Origin: Mycobacterium rhizamassiliense
GTDB taxonomy: Bacteria; Actinomycetota; Actinomycetes; Mycobacteriales; Mycobacteriaceae
Assembly (NCBI RefSeq): GCF_900157375.1
Contig: NZ_LT721901.1
Coordinates: forward strand, 5,898,970 to 5,962,969
DNA length: 64,000 bases
Direction: 5' to 3'
The notes beneath the pieces are model-generated. The model did no database searches. It saw only the letters and a program-made list of their open reading frames with translations, and had not been told where the DNA came from. Shown here one piece after another: positions 1 through 8,559 of this stretch. Each line of letters starts with the position of its first letter. Within the stretch, counting starts at the first letter, position 1. A program made the position numbers and the translations under genes.

Positions 1-50
1 ATCCGAGCCGTTCAAGCCAGCGGCTGACCGACCTTGCCAGGGGGGCCTCG

Positions 51-1184
51 GTGGGAGCTCTGCGTGCATTCCCAGGTCTGCGCCTCGCCGAAGTTGTCGA
101 CAGCCCAGCGGCGGCACCCACCGCCGGCCAATTCGACACCTGGAAAACGGCTCTGCGTGAACAGGTCCTGTCCCGCGTCGTCGCCTTCGTCACCGCGCGG
201 TGCGCCGACGAACTGGGCGCCTGCGGCGTCGACGTGGCCGGCAACATCCTGAGCGAGTTCGTCGACGGCGGCAAATGCCTGCGCTCGACGTTCATGTACC
301 TGGGGTGGCTGTGCGGCGCACCGGGCAGCGACGCCGCCCTGTCCGCGGCCGCCAGCCTGGAGCTGCTGCACTCGTTCGCGCTGCTGCAGGACGACGTGAT
401 GGACGATTCCGCATCGCGGCGCGGCCGCCCAGCAGCCCATCTGCAGTTTGCCGACTGGCATCACCGGCGCGGTCTGTCCGGGTCGTCGCGCCGCTTCGGC
501 GAATCGGCGGCCACCCTGCTCGGCGATCTGTGCTTGATCTGGGCCGAGCAGATGCTGCGCGACAGCGGCCTGGCAGATTCGCACCTGGCGCGCGTCTGGC
601 CGCGCTACGACGCCATGCGCACCGAGCTCGCGGTCGGCCAATTTGCCGATCTGGCAATCGATGTGCGCGACCTGCCCACGCTGGAATCGGTCCTGCAGGT
701 GGCCCGGCTCAAGTCGGGCAATTACACGGTGCGCCGGCCGCTGGAGATCGGTGCCGCGATGGCGGGCTGCACCGAGGAGGTCCTGATCGCCCTTGGCGGT
801 TACGGTTCGGCGATCGGCGAGGCCTTCCAGCTGCGCGACGACATTCTGGGCATCTTCGGCTCCCCCGAGCAAACCGGCAAGCCGAACAGCGGGGACCTGG
901 TCGAGTGCAAGGCCACCAGCGTCGTGGTGGCCGCGCATCAGCTGGCCGATACCTCCACCCGGCGGCAACTGCAGCAGCTGATGACCTGCGAGACGCTTGA
1001 CGATGCCGCTCTCGAGCACTGGCGATCGCTGATCGTCACCACCGGAGCGGTGCAGCTGATCGAGGACCTCATCGCCGACCGCGTCGAGCAGGCGCGAAAA
1101 GCCTTGGATCGCGGCATGTTCGCCCATCCCCTGACCGCCGCGCTGATCGACATGGCCGGCCTGTGCACCCAGCGGGCGGCATGA
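51..1184 (+). CDS. crtE: Geranylgeranyl diphosphate synthase (polyprenyl synthetase), first gene of carotenoid operon
   Basis: Condenses isopentenyl diphosphate with allylic diphosphates to make GGPP, the C20 precursor of phytoene. The 377-residue product carries the first aspartate-rich motif as LLQDDVMDD near residue 115 and the second as LRDDILG near residue 262, both expected in trans-prenyltransferases. The GTG start at 51 follows a strong AGGGGGG ribosome-binding site. The stop overlaps the crtI start by 4 bases (ATGA), so the two are translationally coupled. The operon promoter is probably upstream of the window. Other prenyl synthases (idsA/idsB type) share these motifs; the crt context decides the name. 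Confidence 0.92.
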   Translation: MGALRAFPGLRLAEVVDSPAAAPTAGQFDTWKTALREQVLSRVVAFVTARCADELGACGVDVAGNILSEFVDGGKCLRSTFMYLGWLCGAPGSDAALSAAASLELLHSFALLQDDVMDDSASRRGRPAAHLQFADWHHRRGLSGSSRRFGESAATLLGDLCLIWAEQMLRDSGLADSHLARVWPRYDAMRTELAVGQFADLAIDVRDLPTLESVLQVARLKSGNYTVRRPLEIGAAMAGCTEEVLIALGGYGSAIGEAFQLRDDILGIFGSPEQTGKPNSGDLVECKATSVVVAAHQLADTSTRRQLQQLMTCETLDDAALEHWRSLIVTTGAVQLIEDLIADRVEQARKALDRGMFAHPLTAALIDMAGLCTQRAA

Positions 1185-2713
1185 GCATCCGCACCGTGCC
1201 GGGTCGCACCGATCGCGTCGTCGTGGTCGGCGCCGGATTCGCCGGCCTTTCGGCCGCGCTGCAGCTGGCCGGCCGCGGCCGGGAGGTCACCGTGGTGGAC
1301 CGCAACCCGTGGCCGGGCGGACGGGCCGGCCGCCTCGACATCGACGGGTACCGGATGGACACCGGGCCGACGGTGCTGACGATGCCCGACATCATCGACG
1401 AGGCGTTCGCTGCCGTCGGCGAAACCTATTCGCAGCGAATGGAATTGCTGCCGGTGGACCCCGCCTACCGGGCGAAGTTCTCCGACGGCAGCACCATCGA
1501 CGTGCACAGCGACGCCGACCGGATGGCCGCCGCGGTGCGCGAATTCGCGGGCCCGCACCAGGAGGACGGCTACCGGCGGCTGCGCGACTGGCTGCACAGG
1601 CTGTACCGCACCGAGTTCGACGGATTCATCGATGCGAACTTCGACTCGCCGGTGTCGCTGCTCAATGGACGGCTGGCCAGGCTGACGGCCCTCGGCGGGT
1701 TCCGCCGCTGGGACACGATGATCAAGCGCCACATCACCGACCCACGGTTGCGGCGGGTCTTCACCTTCCAGTCGCTGTATGCGGGAGTGGCGCCGCAGCA
1801 GGCGCTCGCGGTCTACGCGGTGATCGCCTACATGGACACCGTGTCGGGCGTGTTCTTTCCCCGCGGCGGCGTGCGCGCGCTTCCCGACGCGCTGGCCGCG
1901 GCCGCCACCGACGCGGGGGTGCGATTCCGCTACTCCTCGGCGGTCACCGGGCTGGAGCGCAGCGGCGAACGGATCACCGCGGTGCGGACCGACCAAGACG
2001 AACGCATCGCGTGCGACGCAGTGGTTCTGACGACCGAACTCCCGCAGACCTACCAGCTGCTGGGCCGGCGGCCGCGGCGGGCCCTGCCGCTGCGCGCGGC
2101 CCCCTCGGCGGTGGTGCTGCACGTCGGCGCGGGGCCCGTGGGACCGCAAAGCGCGCACCACACCATCCTTTTCGGCGACGAGTGGGATCGGACATTCACC
2201 GACATCATCCGCGACGGCAAGCTGATGGCCGACCCGTCGCTGCTGGTGACCCGCCCGACGGCGGGCGACCCGAGCCTGGCACCCGCCGGGCGCGAGCTGC
2301 TCTACGTGCTGGCACCGGCCCCCAACCTGAGCCGCCGCGACATCGACTGGCCGCGCATCGGCGACGTGTACGCGCAATCCCTGATCGACGTCGTGCAGGA
2401 ACGGCTGCTGCCCGGCCTGCGCGACGACGCCCGGCTGCTGCACGTCGACACCCCCGCCGACTGGGCCCGCCAGGGCATGGCGGCGGGTACGCCGTTCGCG
2501 CTGGCGCACACCTTCGCCCAGACCGGACCGTTCCGGCCGGCCAACACCGTGCGTGGCATCGACAACGCGGTGCTGGCCGGGTCTTCGACGTTGCCGGGGG
2601 TGGGCGTGCCCACCACACTGATCTCGGGCCGCCTGGCCGCCGACCGCATCGCCGGCGCCGTCGACCGGTCGGCCGCGACCGCAACCCTCGACCTGAAAGC
2701 CCGATCGCGATGA
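1181..2713 (+). CDS. crtI: Phytoene desaturase
   Basis: FAD-dependent desaturase that converts phytoene to lycopene at the membrane. The N terminus has a dinucleotide-binding signature (VVVGAGFAGLSAA) followed by PGGRAG, and the C terminus has the typical CrtI ending (STLPGVGVPTTL). The product is about 510 residues, the normal family length. The ATG at 1181 overlaps the crtE stop, and the end overlaps the start of crtB in the same way. I am confident of the function from motifs and operon position. The number of desaturation steps cannot be read from sequence. Confidence 0.95.
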   Translation: MSIRTVPGRTDRVVVVGAGFAGLSAALQLAGRGREVTVVDRNPWPGGRAGRLDIDGYRMDTGPTVLTMPDIIDEAFAAVGETYSQRMELLPVDPAYRAKFSDGSTIDVHSDADRMAAAVREFAGPHQEDGYRRLRDWLHRLYRTEFDGFIDANFDSPVSLLNGRLARLTALGGFRRWDTMIKRHITDPRLRRVFTFQSLYAGVAPQQALAVYAVIAYMDTVSGVFFPRGGVRALPDALAAAATDAGVRFRYSSAVTGLERSGERITAVRTDQDERIACDAVVLTTELPQTYQLLGRRPRRALPLRAAPSAVVLHVGAGPVGPQSAHHTILFGDEWDRTFTDIIRDGKLMADPSLLVTRPTAGDPSLAPAGRELLYVLAPAPNLSRRDIDWPRIGDVYAQSLIDVVQERLLPGLRDDARLLHVDTPADWARQGMAAGTPFALAHTFAQTGPFRPANTVRGIDNAVLAGSSTLPGVGVPTTLISGRLAADRIAGAVDRSAATATLDLKARSR

Positions 2714-3660
2714 TCCGCACCGAATTGGACGCCGCGGGCATCGCCGATCTGGGCCTGCGCGCGGCGTATCGGCGGTGCCGGCAGATCGCGGCCGAACACG
2801 GCCGCACCTACTTCCTGGCCACCCGGCTGCTCGCCCCGGACCAGCGCCCGGCGGTACACGCGCTATACGGCTTCGCCCGGCACGCCGACGACATCCTCGA
2901 CGAGCTCGATCCGTCCCTCGACGTCGCCGCGCGGGCCGAGCGGCTGCAGCGGCTGTCCGACCGGTTCTTCACCGGCGGCGACGACCGCGACGAGCCCGTG
3001 CTTACCGCGGTGCACGACACCGCGCACCGCTATGCGATCGAGACGAATCTGTTCGTCGACTTCCTGGACTCCATGCGCATGGATTTGACGGTCACCGACT
3101 ATCCGGATCGCGCCGCGCTCAACCGGTACATGCGCGGCTCAGCGGAAGTCATTGGGCTGCAGATGCTTCCGATCCTGGGCACGGTCGGCGGCGCCGACGA
3201 GGCCGCCCCGTATGCCGCGGCGCTGGGCCGTGCGTTTCAGCTCACCAACTTCCTGCGCGACATCGACGAGGACCTGACCCGCAACAGGATCTACCTGCCG
3301 GCCGACGAACTCGCGGCCCACGGAGTCGACCGGCACCTGATGACCTGGTGTCACCTGCACCGCCGCACCGACCCCCGGGTGCGCGACGCGCTCGCGGCCC
3401 AGCACGCGATGACCCGGGACATCTACCGATTCGCCGCCGACGGGATCGCCCTGCTGGCGCCGCGATCGCGGCCCTGTGTGGCCACGGCGCTGACGCTGTA
3501 CTCCGAGATCCTGGACCGCATCGAGGACTGCGATTTCGCGGTGTTCACGCAGCGCGCCACCGTCGGTACCACGCGTCGACTGCAGGTCGCCAGCGGCGCG
3601 CTGCTGCGATCCTGGTGGGCGCGAAGGGGATTCGAGCAGCGACGGGCCGGTGCGGCGTGA
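2710..3660 (+). CDS. crtB: Phytoene synthase
   Basis: Condenses two GGPP molecules head-to-head into phytoene, the first committed carotenoid step. The 316-residue product has the two squalene/phytoene synthase aspartate-rich motifs: HADDILDEL near residue 60 and LRDIDEDL near residue 183, the latter followed by NRIYLPADEL. The ATG at 2710 overlaps the crtI stop by 4 bases, and a GTG overlapping its own stop starts crtYc. Confidence 0.95.
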   Translation: MIRTELDAAGIADLGLRAAYRRCRQIAAEHGRTYFLATRLLAPDQRPAVHALYGFARHADDILDELDPSLDVAARAERLQRLSDRFFTGGDDRDEPVLTAVHDTAHRYAIETNLFVDFLDSMRMDLTVTDYPDRAALNRYMRGSAEVIGLQMLPILGTVGGADEAAPYAAALGRAFQLTNFLRDIDEDLTRNRIYLPADELAAHGVDRHLMTWCHLHRRTDPRVRDALAAQHAMTRDIYRFAADGIALLAPRSRPCVATALTLYSEILDRIEDCDFAVFTQRATVGTTRRLQVASGALLRSWWARRGFEQRRAGAA

Positions 3661-3980
3661 GCGAGCGGTGGCAGTACCTCATCGTGCTTGGCTTGTGCCT
3701 GGCGATCACCGCGCCGCTGGAGGCCTTCGGTCCCGGCGTCTACCGCCAGCCCCGGCGGGTGATTGGCGCGGTGGCACCCGTCGCGCTGGCGTTCTTGATC
3801 TGGGACGCTGTGGCGATCGCGGCGGGCGTGTGGACGTACAACCGCGCCTACATCACCGGCATCCACCTGCCCTTCGCGGTGCCGCTCGAGGAGGTGCTCT
3901 TCTTCGTGGTGATCCCGCTGTGCGCCTTGCTGACCTACAACGCGGTGACCGCCATCCTCGAGCGGAGCAGGCGGCGATGA
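3657..3980 (+). CDS. crtYc: Lycopene cyclase subunit, CrtYc type
   Basis: One half of the heterodimeric actinobacterial lycopene beta-cyclase, which acts in the membrane on lycopene ends. The 107-residue product has three hydrophobic segments and the conserved PLEEVLFF motif near residue 80, the counterpart of the acidic cyclase motif. It starts at a GTG that overlaps the crtB stop and is coupled to crtYd by an ATGA overlap. The arrangement matches crtYc-crtYd of actinobacteria, where both subunits are needed. Confidence 0.9.
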   Translation: MSERWQYLIVLGLCLAITAPLEAFGPGVYRQPRRVIGAVAPVALAFLIWDAVAIAAGVWTYNRAYITGIHLPFAVPLEEVLFFVVIPLCALLTYNAVTAILERSRRR

Positions 3981-4288
3981 CCGGGCTCGGCTACACCCTT
4001 CCGGCCGTCGTGGCCGTATTGGCGGTGTTCGCACTCGAATTCGCGCTGCTGCATACCGGGCTGTTCCGGCGGCCGGCCTACTGGCTGTCGATGGTGATCG
4101 TGATCGGTTTCCAGATCCCGGTCGACGGCTGGCTGACCAAGCGCAGCGCCCCGGTCGTCATCTACAACCAACGGCACACCAGCGGCGTACGGTTTCCGTT
4201 CGACATCCCCATCGAGGACTTCTTGTTCGGCTTCGCGCTGGTGACCGCCGTGCTGCTGCTGTGGGAGCGTCAACGTGCGAGTCGATAA
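3977..4288 (+). CDS. crtYd: Lycopene cyclase subunit, CrtYd type
   Basis: Second half of the heterodimeric lycopene cyclase. The 103-residue, three-segment membrane protein carries PIEDFLFGF near residue 80, equivalent to the PLEEVLFF motif of its partner. It starts at an ATG overlapping the crtYc stop. With CrtYc it should convert lycopene to gamma- and beta-carotene. The next gene begins 14 bases inside its 3' end, so coupling continues. Confidence 0.9.
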   Translation: MTGLGYTLPAVVAVLAVFALEFALLHTGLFRRPAYWLSMVIVIGFQIPVDGWLTKRSAPVVIYNQRHTSGVRFPFDIPIEDFLFGFALVTAVLLLWERQRASR

Positions 4289-5000
4289 GGCGGGCCTGCC
4301 CCGCGCCGATGTGCCGGGCGCCTTCGACGCCGGCGCGATGGCCTACGACCGGCTGGTCGGCGCCAACCCGCGGTATCACGCGAATCTCGCGCTGTCGGCG
4401 CGCCGGATGGCGCTGCCCGGGCGGGGGCGGGGGCTGCGGCTGCTCGACGCGGGCTGCGGCACGGGGGCGTCGACGGCCGCGCTGCTGGCCGTAGCCCCCG
4501 AGGCCGAGATCGTCGCCGTCGACGCCTCGCGCGGCATGCTCGATGCGGCACACGCGAAGTCGTGGCCGTCGTCGGTCCGATTCGTGCACACTCGCGTCGA
4601 AGACCTGAACGAACACGGCATCACCGGACCGTTCGACGCCATCCTGTCCGCGTACCTGCTGCGCAACGTCGCGGACCCCGACCGCCAGCTGCGGGTCTTT
4701 CGCGACCTGCTGCGGCCCGGCGGCACGCTCGCGGTGCACGAGTACTCGGTGCGCGATTCGGTTGCGGCGACGCTGGTTTGGCACGCGGTGTGCTGGGGCA
4801 TCATCATCCCGGCCGGCTGGTGGGGCACCCGGGACACGACGCTGTATCGGCATCTGTGGCGCAGCGTGCTGACGTTCGACGGGGCGGCCGCATTCCGGAG
4901 CCGCATTCGCGACGCCGGATTCACCGCGGTGCGCATCGATACCGTGCCCGGCTGGGAACGCAACGTCGTCCACCTGTTCCTGGGGGAGGCGCCGCGATGA
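4275..5000 (+). CDS. Class I SAM-dependent methyltransferase in carotenoid operon
   Basis: A 241-residue methyltransferase of UbiE/Coq5-like type. SAM motif I is visible as LDAGCGTGAST near residue 55, followed by an acidic residue after the second strand (IVAVDAS). It starts at GTG 4275 inside the end of crtYd and overlaps the next gene by 4 bases. The substrate is not known. The operon position suggests methylation of a carotenoid, a carotenoid glycoside or a quinone-like metabolite, but the sequence does not decide this. Confidence 0.8.
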   Translation: MRVDKAGLPRADVPGAFDAGAMAYDRLVGANPRYHANLALSARRMALPGRGRGLRLLDAGCGTGASTAALLAVAPEAEIVAVDASRGMLDAAHAKSWPSSVRFVHTRVEDLNEHGITGPFDAILSAYLLRNVADPDRQLRVFRDLLRPGGTLAVHEYSVRDSVAATLVWHAVCWGIIIPAGWWGTRDTTLYRHLWRSVLTFDGAAAFRSRIRDAGFTAVRIDTVPGWERNVVHLFLGEAPR

Positions 5001-6520
5001 CCGACTGCCGCCGCCACATTCAGCCGGCCCCAACCGGATTGCCGGACGCCGCCGAGCTGTCCGCGCGCCCACGCGTCGTGGTCGTCGGCGGCGGCATCGC
5101 CGGCCTGACCGCCGCGACCGGGCTCGCCGAACGCGGTGTCGCCGTCGACCTTGTCGAGCGCGAGGACTACCTGGGCGGTCGGGTGGGCGGCTGGTCCGAA
5201 TCCCGCGACGGCACCCGGCTGGCGATGAATCGCGGCTTCCACGCGTTCTTTCGCCAGTACTACAACCTGCGCAACCTGCTGCGGCGGGTCGACCCGGCGC
5301 TGCGGATGCTCACGCCCGTCGAGGACTATCCGTTGATCGACGGTGCGGGCCGGCGCGACACCTTCCGCGGATTGCCCCGCACGCCACCGTTCAACGCGCT
5401 GGCGTTCGCGTTGCGCAGCCCGACGTTTCGGCTCCGCGACCTGGCTCGCATCCACGCGCGGGCTGCCGCGCCGCTGGCGGCCGTGTCGGTGCCCGACATC
5501 TACCGCCGGCTCGACCACATCGATGCCGAAACCTTCCTCAAGAGCATCAATTTTCCCGAGTCGGCCCGTCACCTCGCGTTCGAGGTGTTCTCGCGAAGTT
5601 TCTTCGCCGAGCCGGCGCAGCTGTCGGCGGCCGAGCTGGCGACGATGTTCCACATCTATTTCCTCGGCTCCAGCGAGGGGCTGATCTTCGACGTGGCCAA
5701 CGCGAACTTCGATGTGGCGCTGTGGGATCCGCTGCGCGACTACCTGAGCGACCGGGGTGTTCGGGTGCACCTCGGCACACAGGTGCGGCGCATCGATGCG
5801 GAAGCCACGACGGCGTTTCGCGTCCACGTCGATTCGGGCGAGCATTTCGACGCGGACGCCGTGGTGTTGGCCGTGGACGGCGGTGGCCTGCAGCGGGTGG
5901 TGGCCGCCTCGCCCGACCTGGGCGACGAACAGTGGCGCTCGCGCATCGGTCAATTGCGCAGCGCGCCACCATTCGTGGTGCACCGGCTGTGGCTGGATCG
6001 TCCCGTCGACCCCGACCGGGCCGCGTTTCTCGGCACCGCGGGGCACCCGCCACTCGACAACATCAGCGTGCTCGAACGCTACGAACTGGACGCGCAGGAG
6101 TGGGCGCGCCGGCAGGGCGGATCGGTCATCGAATTGCATTCCTATGCAACGAGTTCCGACTATCCCGCGCAAGCCGCGATCGAGCAGCTGCACCGGCTCT
6201 ACCCCGAAACCACCGCGGCGGAGGTAGTCCACCAGCGGGTGCTGCGCCGCGGCGACTGCCCGCTGTTCGCGCCCGGCACCCATTCGCGCCGCCCGACCGT
6301 GGCCACGCCGCAGCCCGGGCTGGTGCTGGCCGGCGACGGTATCCGCGTCGACCTGCCGGTGGCGCTGATGGAGCGCGCCGCCACCACCGGCCTCTGCGCC
6401 GCCAACCACCTACTCGCGTCGTGGGGAATTGCCGGCCACGAGCTGTGCACCGTTCCGGTGCGCGGGCGCTCCGCGCTGCTGCGGTCGCTGGCCGAGCACC
6501 AAGGGCGGCAACGGTTATGA
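4997..6520 (+). CDS. FAD-dependent carotenoid oxidoreductase, CrtU (isorenieratene synthase)-like
   Basis: A 507-residue flavoprotein with an N-terminal Rossmann motif (VVVGGGIAGLTAATG, near residues 31-45) and a desaturase-type fold. The segment GFHAFFRQYYNLRNLL near residues 79-94 resembles, from memory, the actinobacterial CrtU beta-carotene desaturase/methyltransferase group that makes aromatic end rings. The operon order crtEIB-YcYd then a flavoprotein matches aromatic-carotenoid clusters of Brevibacterium and Streptomyces. It overlaps both neighbours by 4 bases. A CrtO-like ketolase or another carotene dehydrogenase is an alternative, so I leave the symbol empty. Confidence 0.75.
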   Translation: MTDCRRHIQPAPTGLPDAAELSARPRVVVVGGGIAGLTAATGLAERGVAVDLVEREDYLGGRVGGWSESRDGTRLAMNRGFHAFFRQYYNLRNLLRRVDPALRMLTPVEDYPLIDGAGRRDTFRGLPRTPPFNALAFALRSPTFRLRDLARIHARAAAPLAAVSVPDIYRRLDHIDAETFLKSINFPESARHLAFEVFSRSFFAEPAQLSAAELATMFHIYFLGSSEGLIFDVANANFDVALWDPLRDYLSDRGVRVHLGTQVRRIDAEATTAFRVHVDSGEHFDADAVVLAVDGGGLQRVVAASPDLGDEQWRSRIGQLRSAPPFVVHRLWLDRPVDPDRAAFLGTAGHPPLDNISVLERYELDAQEWARRQGGSVIELHSYATSSDYPAQAAIEQLHRLYPETTAAEVVHQRVLRRGDCPLFAPGTHSRRPTVATPQPGLVLAGDGIRVDLPVALMERAATTGLCAANHLLASWGIAGHELCTVPVRGRSALLRSLAEHQGRQRL

Positions 6521-7539
6521 GCATCCGTGACCGGCTGCGCGCGCGCTGGCCGAAGGACGTCCCGATCGGGGTGTTCCCGCGAATCCCGTGGGCGCAACAG
6601 CGCCCGACCTACCGAGACGCCCAGCCCGGCATCATCGACGCCGCCCTGGATCGGGCGCGGCGACGGCCGACCGGAAACTGGTATGTCTTCGCCGCCAGCC
6701 GCGAGGTGCGCGCGGGTCGCGCCTTCGGCACCCGCATCGCCGGCGCGGAGCTGGTGGCCTGGCGCGACAAAGACGACCGCCTGCGCGTCGGGCCCGCCCG
6801 GTGCCCACACCTGGGCGCCGACCTCGGCACCGGGGTCGTGGACGGCGGCGTCTTGTACTGCCGATGGCACGGGCTCGCGTTCGACGGCCAAACGTGTGAC
6901 ATGCGCTGGAAGCCGTTCCCCTGTCACGACGACGGCGTCCTGGCGTGGGTGCGTCTGGACGCCGCGGGCGGCGAAATGCCGACCGATGAGCCGGTGCTTG
7001 CGGCGCGCCCCGGGGACGAAACGCTGGCGGCGGTCTCGCGGGTGGACGGCAGCTGCGAACCAGCCGACGTCATCGCCAACCGGCTCGACCCATGGCACGG
7101 CGCATGGTTTCACCCGTACTCGTTCACCCGGCTCGACGTGCTGACCACCCCGACGGAGGACGACGACCGCTTCGTGGTCTCGGTGACCTTCCGGATGGGC
7201 CGCTTCGGCGTGCCGGTGATCGCCGAATTCACCACGCCGGAGGCGCGCACCGTCGTCATGCGCATCATCGAGGGCGAGGGCACCGGGAGTGTGGTCGAAA
7301 CACACGCCACACCAATCGGGCTCGGCCCGGACGGCCGGCCGCGCGTCGCCGTGATCGAGGCGACCATCGCGTCATCGCCCCGCCCGGGATTCAAAGCCGC
7401 GCGTCGCGCCGCCCCACTGATCACGCCGATGATGCGCATCGCGGCGACCCGGCTGTGGCGCGACGACTTGGCCTACGCCGAGCGGCGGTACCAGGTCCGC
7501 ACCGGCGAGGTACCGAGAGGAAGGGGCGAAGACGGTTGA
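6517..7539 (+). CDS. Rieske [2Fe-2S] non-heme iron oxygenase
   Basis: A 340-residue Rieske-type oxygenase. The cluster ligands are visible as CPHLG and CRWHG about 17 residues apart (near residues 90-110), and a likely mononuclear iron site lies in the NRLDPWHGAWFHPYSF segment, which has Asp and two His correctly placed. It is coupled to the upstream flavoprotein by ATGA. A Rieske enzyme next to a CrtU-like protein suggests oxidation of a carotenoid ring or methyl group, as in cyanobacterial synechoxanthin synthesis; this is inference. It probably needs an external reductase, and none is encoded nearby. Confidence 0.82.
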   Translation: MSIRDRLRARWPKDVPIGVFPRIPWAQQRPTYRDAQPGIIDAALDRARRRPTGNWYVFAASREVRAGRAFGTRIAGAELVAWRDKDDRLRVGPARCPHLGADLGTGVVDGGVLYCRWHGLAFDGQTCDMRWKPFPCHDDGVLAWVRLDAAGGEMPTDEPVLAARPGDETLAAVSRVDGSCEPADVIANRLDPWHGAWFHPYSFTRLDVLTTPTEDDDRFVVSVTFRMGRFGVPVIAEFTTPEARTVVMRIIEGEGTGSVVETHATPIGLGPDGRPRVAVIEATIASSPRPGFKAARRAAPLITPMMRIAATRLWRDDLAYAERRYQVRTGEVPRGRGEDG

Positions 7540-7754
7540 CCGACAAAAAGTTCCGCAAGGGCGACAACGTCGAATGGCAAAGCCACGGGACCACCGTCAC
7601 GGGAACCGTAGAACGCGAAATCACCTCGGACACCGAGGCGGCGGGGCGCACCGTGCGGGCGTCCAAGGACGAACCGCAGTACCAGGTGCGCAGCGACAAG
7701 ACGGGCGCCGACGCCGTGCACAAGCCGAGCGCGCTGCGAAGTCACAGAGGCTGA
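7536..7754 (+). CDS. Small HVA1/DUF2945-family tudor-like protein
   Basis: A 72-residue cytoplasmic protein with the pattern FRKGDNVEWQSHG...GTV and a closing VRSDKTGADAVHKPSALR, typical of the hypervirulence-associated TUDOR (DUF2945) family. The role of the family is not established. It starts at a TTG that overlaps the Rieske gene stop, a choice supported by the preceding GAGAGGAAGGGG purine tract. It is the last gene of the carotenoid operon; a role in pigment production is unproven. Confidence 0.8.
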   Translation: MTDKKFRKGDNVEWQSHGTTVTGTVEREITSDTEAAGRTVRASKDEPQYQVRSDKTGADAVHKPSALRSHRG

Positions 7755-7787
7755 CGCTCATGCCCGCCGAACCGGACGTAGCTGCCA

Positions 7788-7819
7788 TTATCCGAGATGA
7801 TTCGCGCGGTCTCGGGTAA
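7788..7819. terminator. Inverted repeat after the carotenoid operon (terminator or operator)
   Basis: TTATCCGAGA and TCTCGGGTAA form 10-bp arms with one mismatch around a 12-base loop. The repeat lies 34 bases after the last crt gene and 87 bases before the MarR gene at 7906. It could end the crt transcript or be an operator for MarR autoregulation. No U-tract follows. Confidence 0.45.
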
Positions 7820-7905
7820 GTTCGCTCCTGATCCGCGACCGGGTGTCTTCAACCCTCCGACAAGCGCGCGGATACGCTGGTGTACCTGATGAAGGATGCG
7901 GGTAG

Positions 7906-8478
7906 GTGAGCAAGCGCCGCGCTAACGACGCACCCCCCAACCGGGCCGAGCTGGAAAAGCAGTTGTCGGCCGATATCCGGGCGATCACCGCACGATCCGA
8001 CCGCGTGGGCCGGCACTTTGCGCGGGTAAACGAGGTGAGCAGCGGCGACTTCCACGCCCTGCTGCACATCATGGTCAGCGAGACCGCCGGCGCGCCGCTG
8101 ACGCTGGCCCAGCTGCGCCAGCGCATGAACGTGTCGTCGGCGGCGATCACCTACCTCGTCGACCGGATGATCGAGGCCGGCCACATCCGCCGCGAGCCCG
8201 ACCCGGCCGACCGGCGAAAGTGGCTGCTGCGCTACGAGGAGAGCGGCATGACGATGGCTCACTCCTTCTTCAGGCCCCTAGGCGCTCAAATGAGCGCCGC
8301 CATGACGGACCTCAGCGACAAAGACCTCGCCGCCGCGCACCGCGTGTTCACGGCGATGATCGACGCGATGACGACTTTCGAGGATGAGCTCACCCACGAG
8401 CCCATCAAGAGATCAGCCCGCGTCCGGCCTGGCGCCGCAGCGTCGCGTCGGCAGAACTCCAAACCCGTTGTCCGGTAA
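7906..8478 (+). CDS. MarR-family transcriptional regulator
   Basis: A 190-residue winged-helix regulator. The recognition region is LRQRMNVSSAAITYLVDRM, followed by the wing (PDPADRRKWLLRY), which is the MarR signature. It closely resembles the divergently oriented MarR protein at 8560-9069, with the same AAITYLV.RMI..GHIRRE.DPADRRK core, so the pair arose by duplication. By analogy with Corynebacterium CrtR, a MarR protein beside crtE, it may sense isoprenoid diphosphates and control pigment genes. That analogy is inference. GTG start at 7906; the C-terminal 25 residues are basic and of unknown role. Confidence 0.85.
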   Translation: MSKRRANDAPPNRAELEKQLSADIRAITARSDRVGRHFARVNEVSSGDFHALLHIMVSETAGAPLTLAQLRQRMNVSSAAITYLVDRMIEAGHIRREPDPADRRKWLLRYEESGMTMAHSFFRPLGAQMSAAMTDLSDKDLAAAHRVFTAMIDAMTTFEDELTHEPIKRSARVRPGAAASRRQNSKPVVR

Positions 8479-8559
8479 ACGCCGCGGAGGCCGCGGCGAC
8501 CGCCGCGATGGTGGCGGTCAACGTCGAAGCGCGCATCGACAATCCATCCCGTTCATGCG

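Noticed and set aside
4376..6409. A 677-codon minus-strand frame across the methyltransferase and CrtU-like genes
   Set aside because: No domain features, composition of antisense high-GC DNA, and it opposes two well-supported genes.
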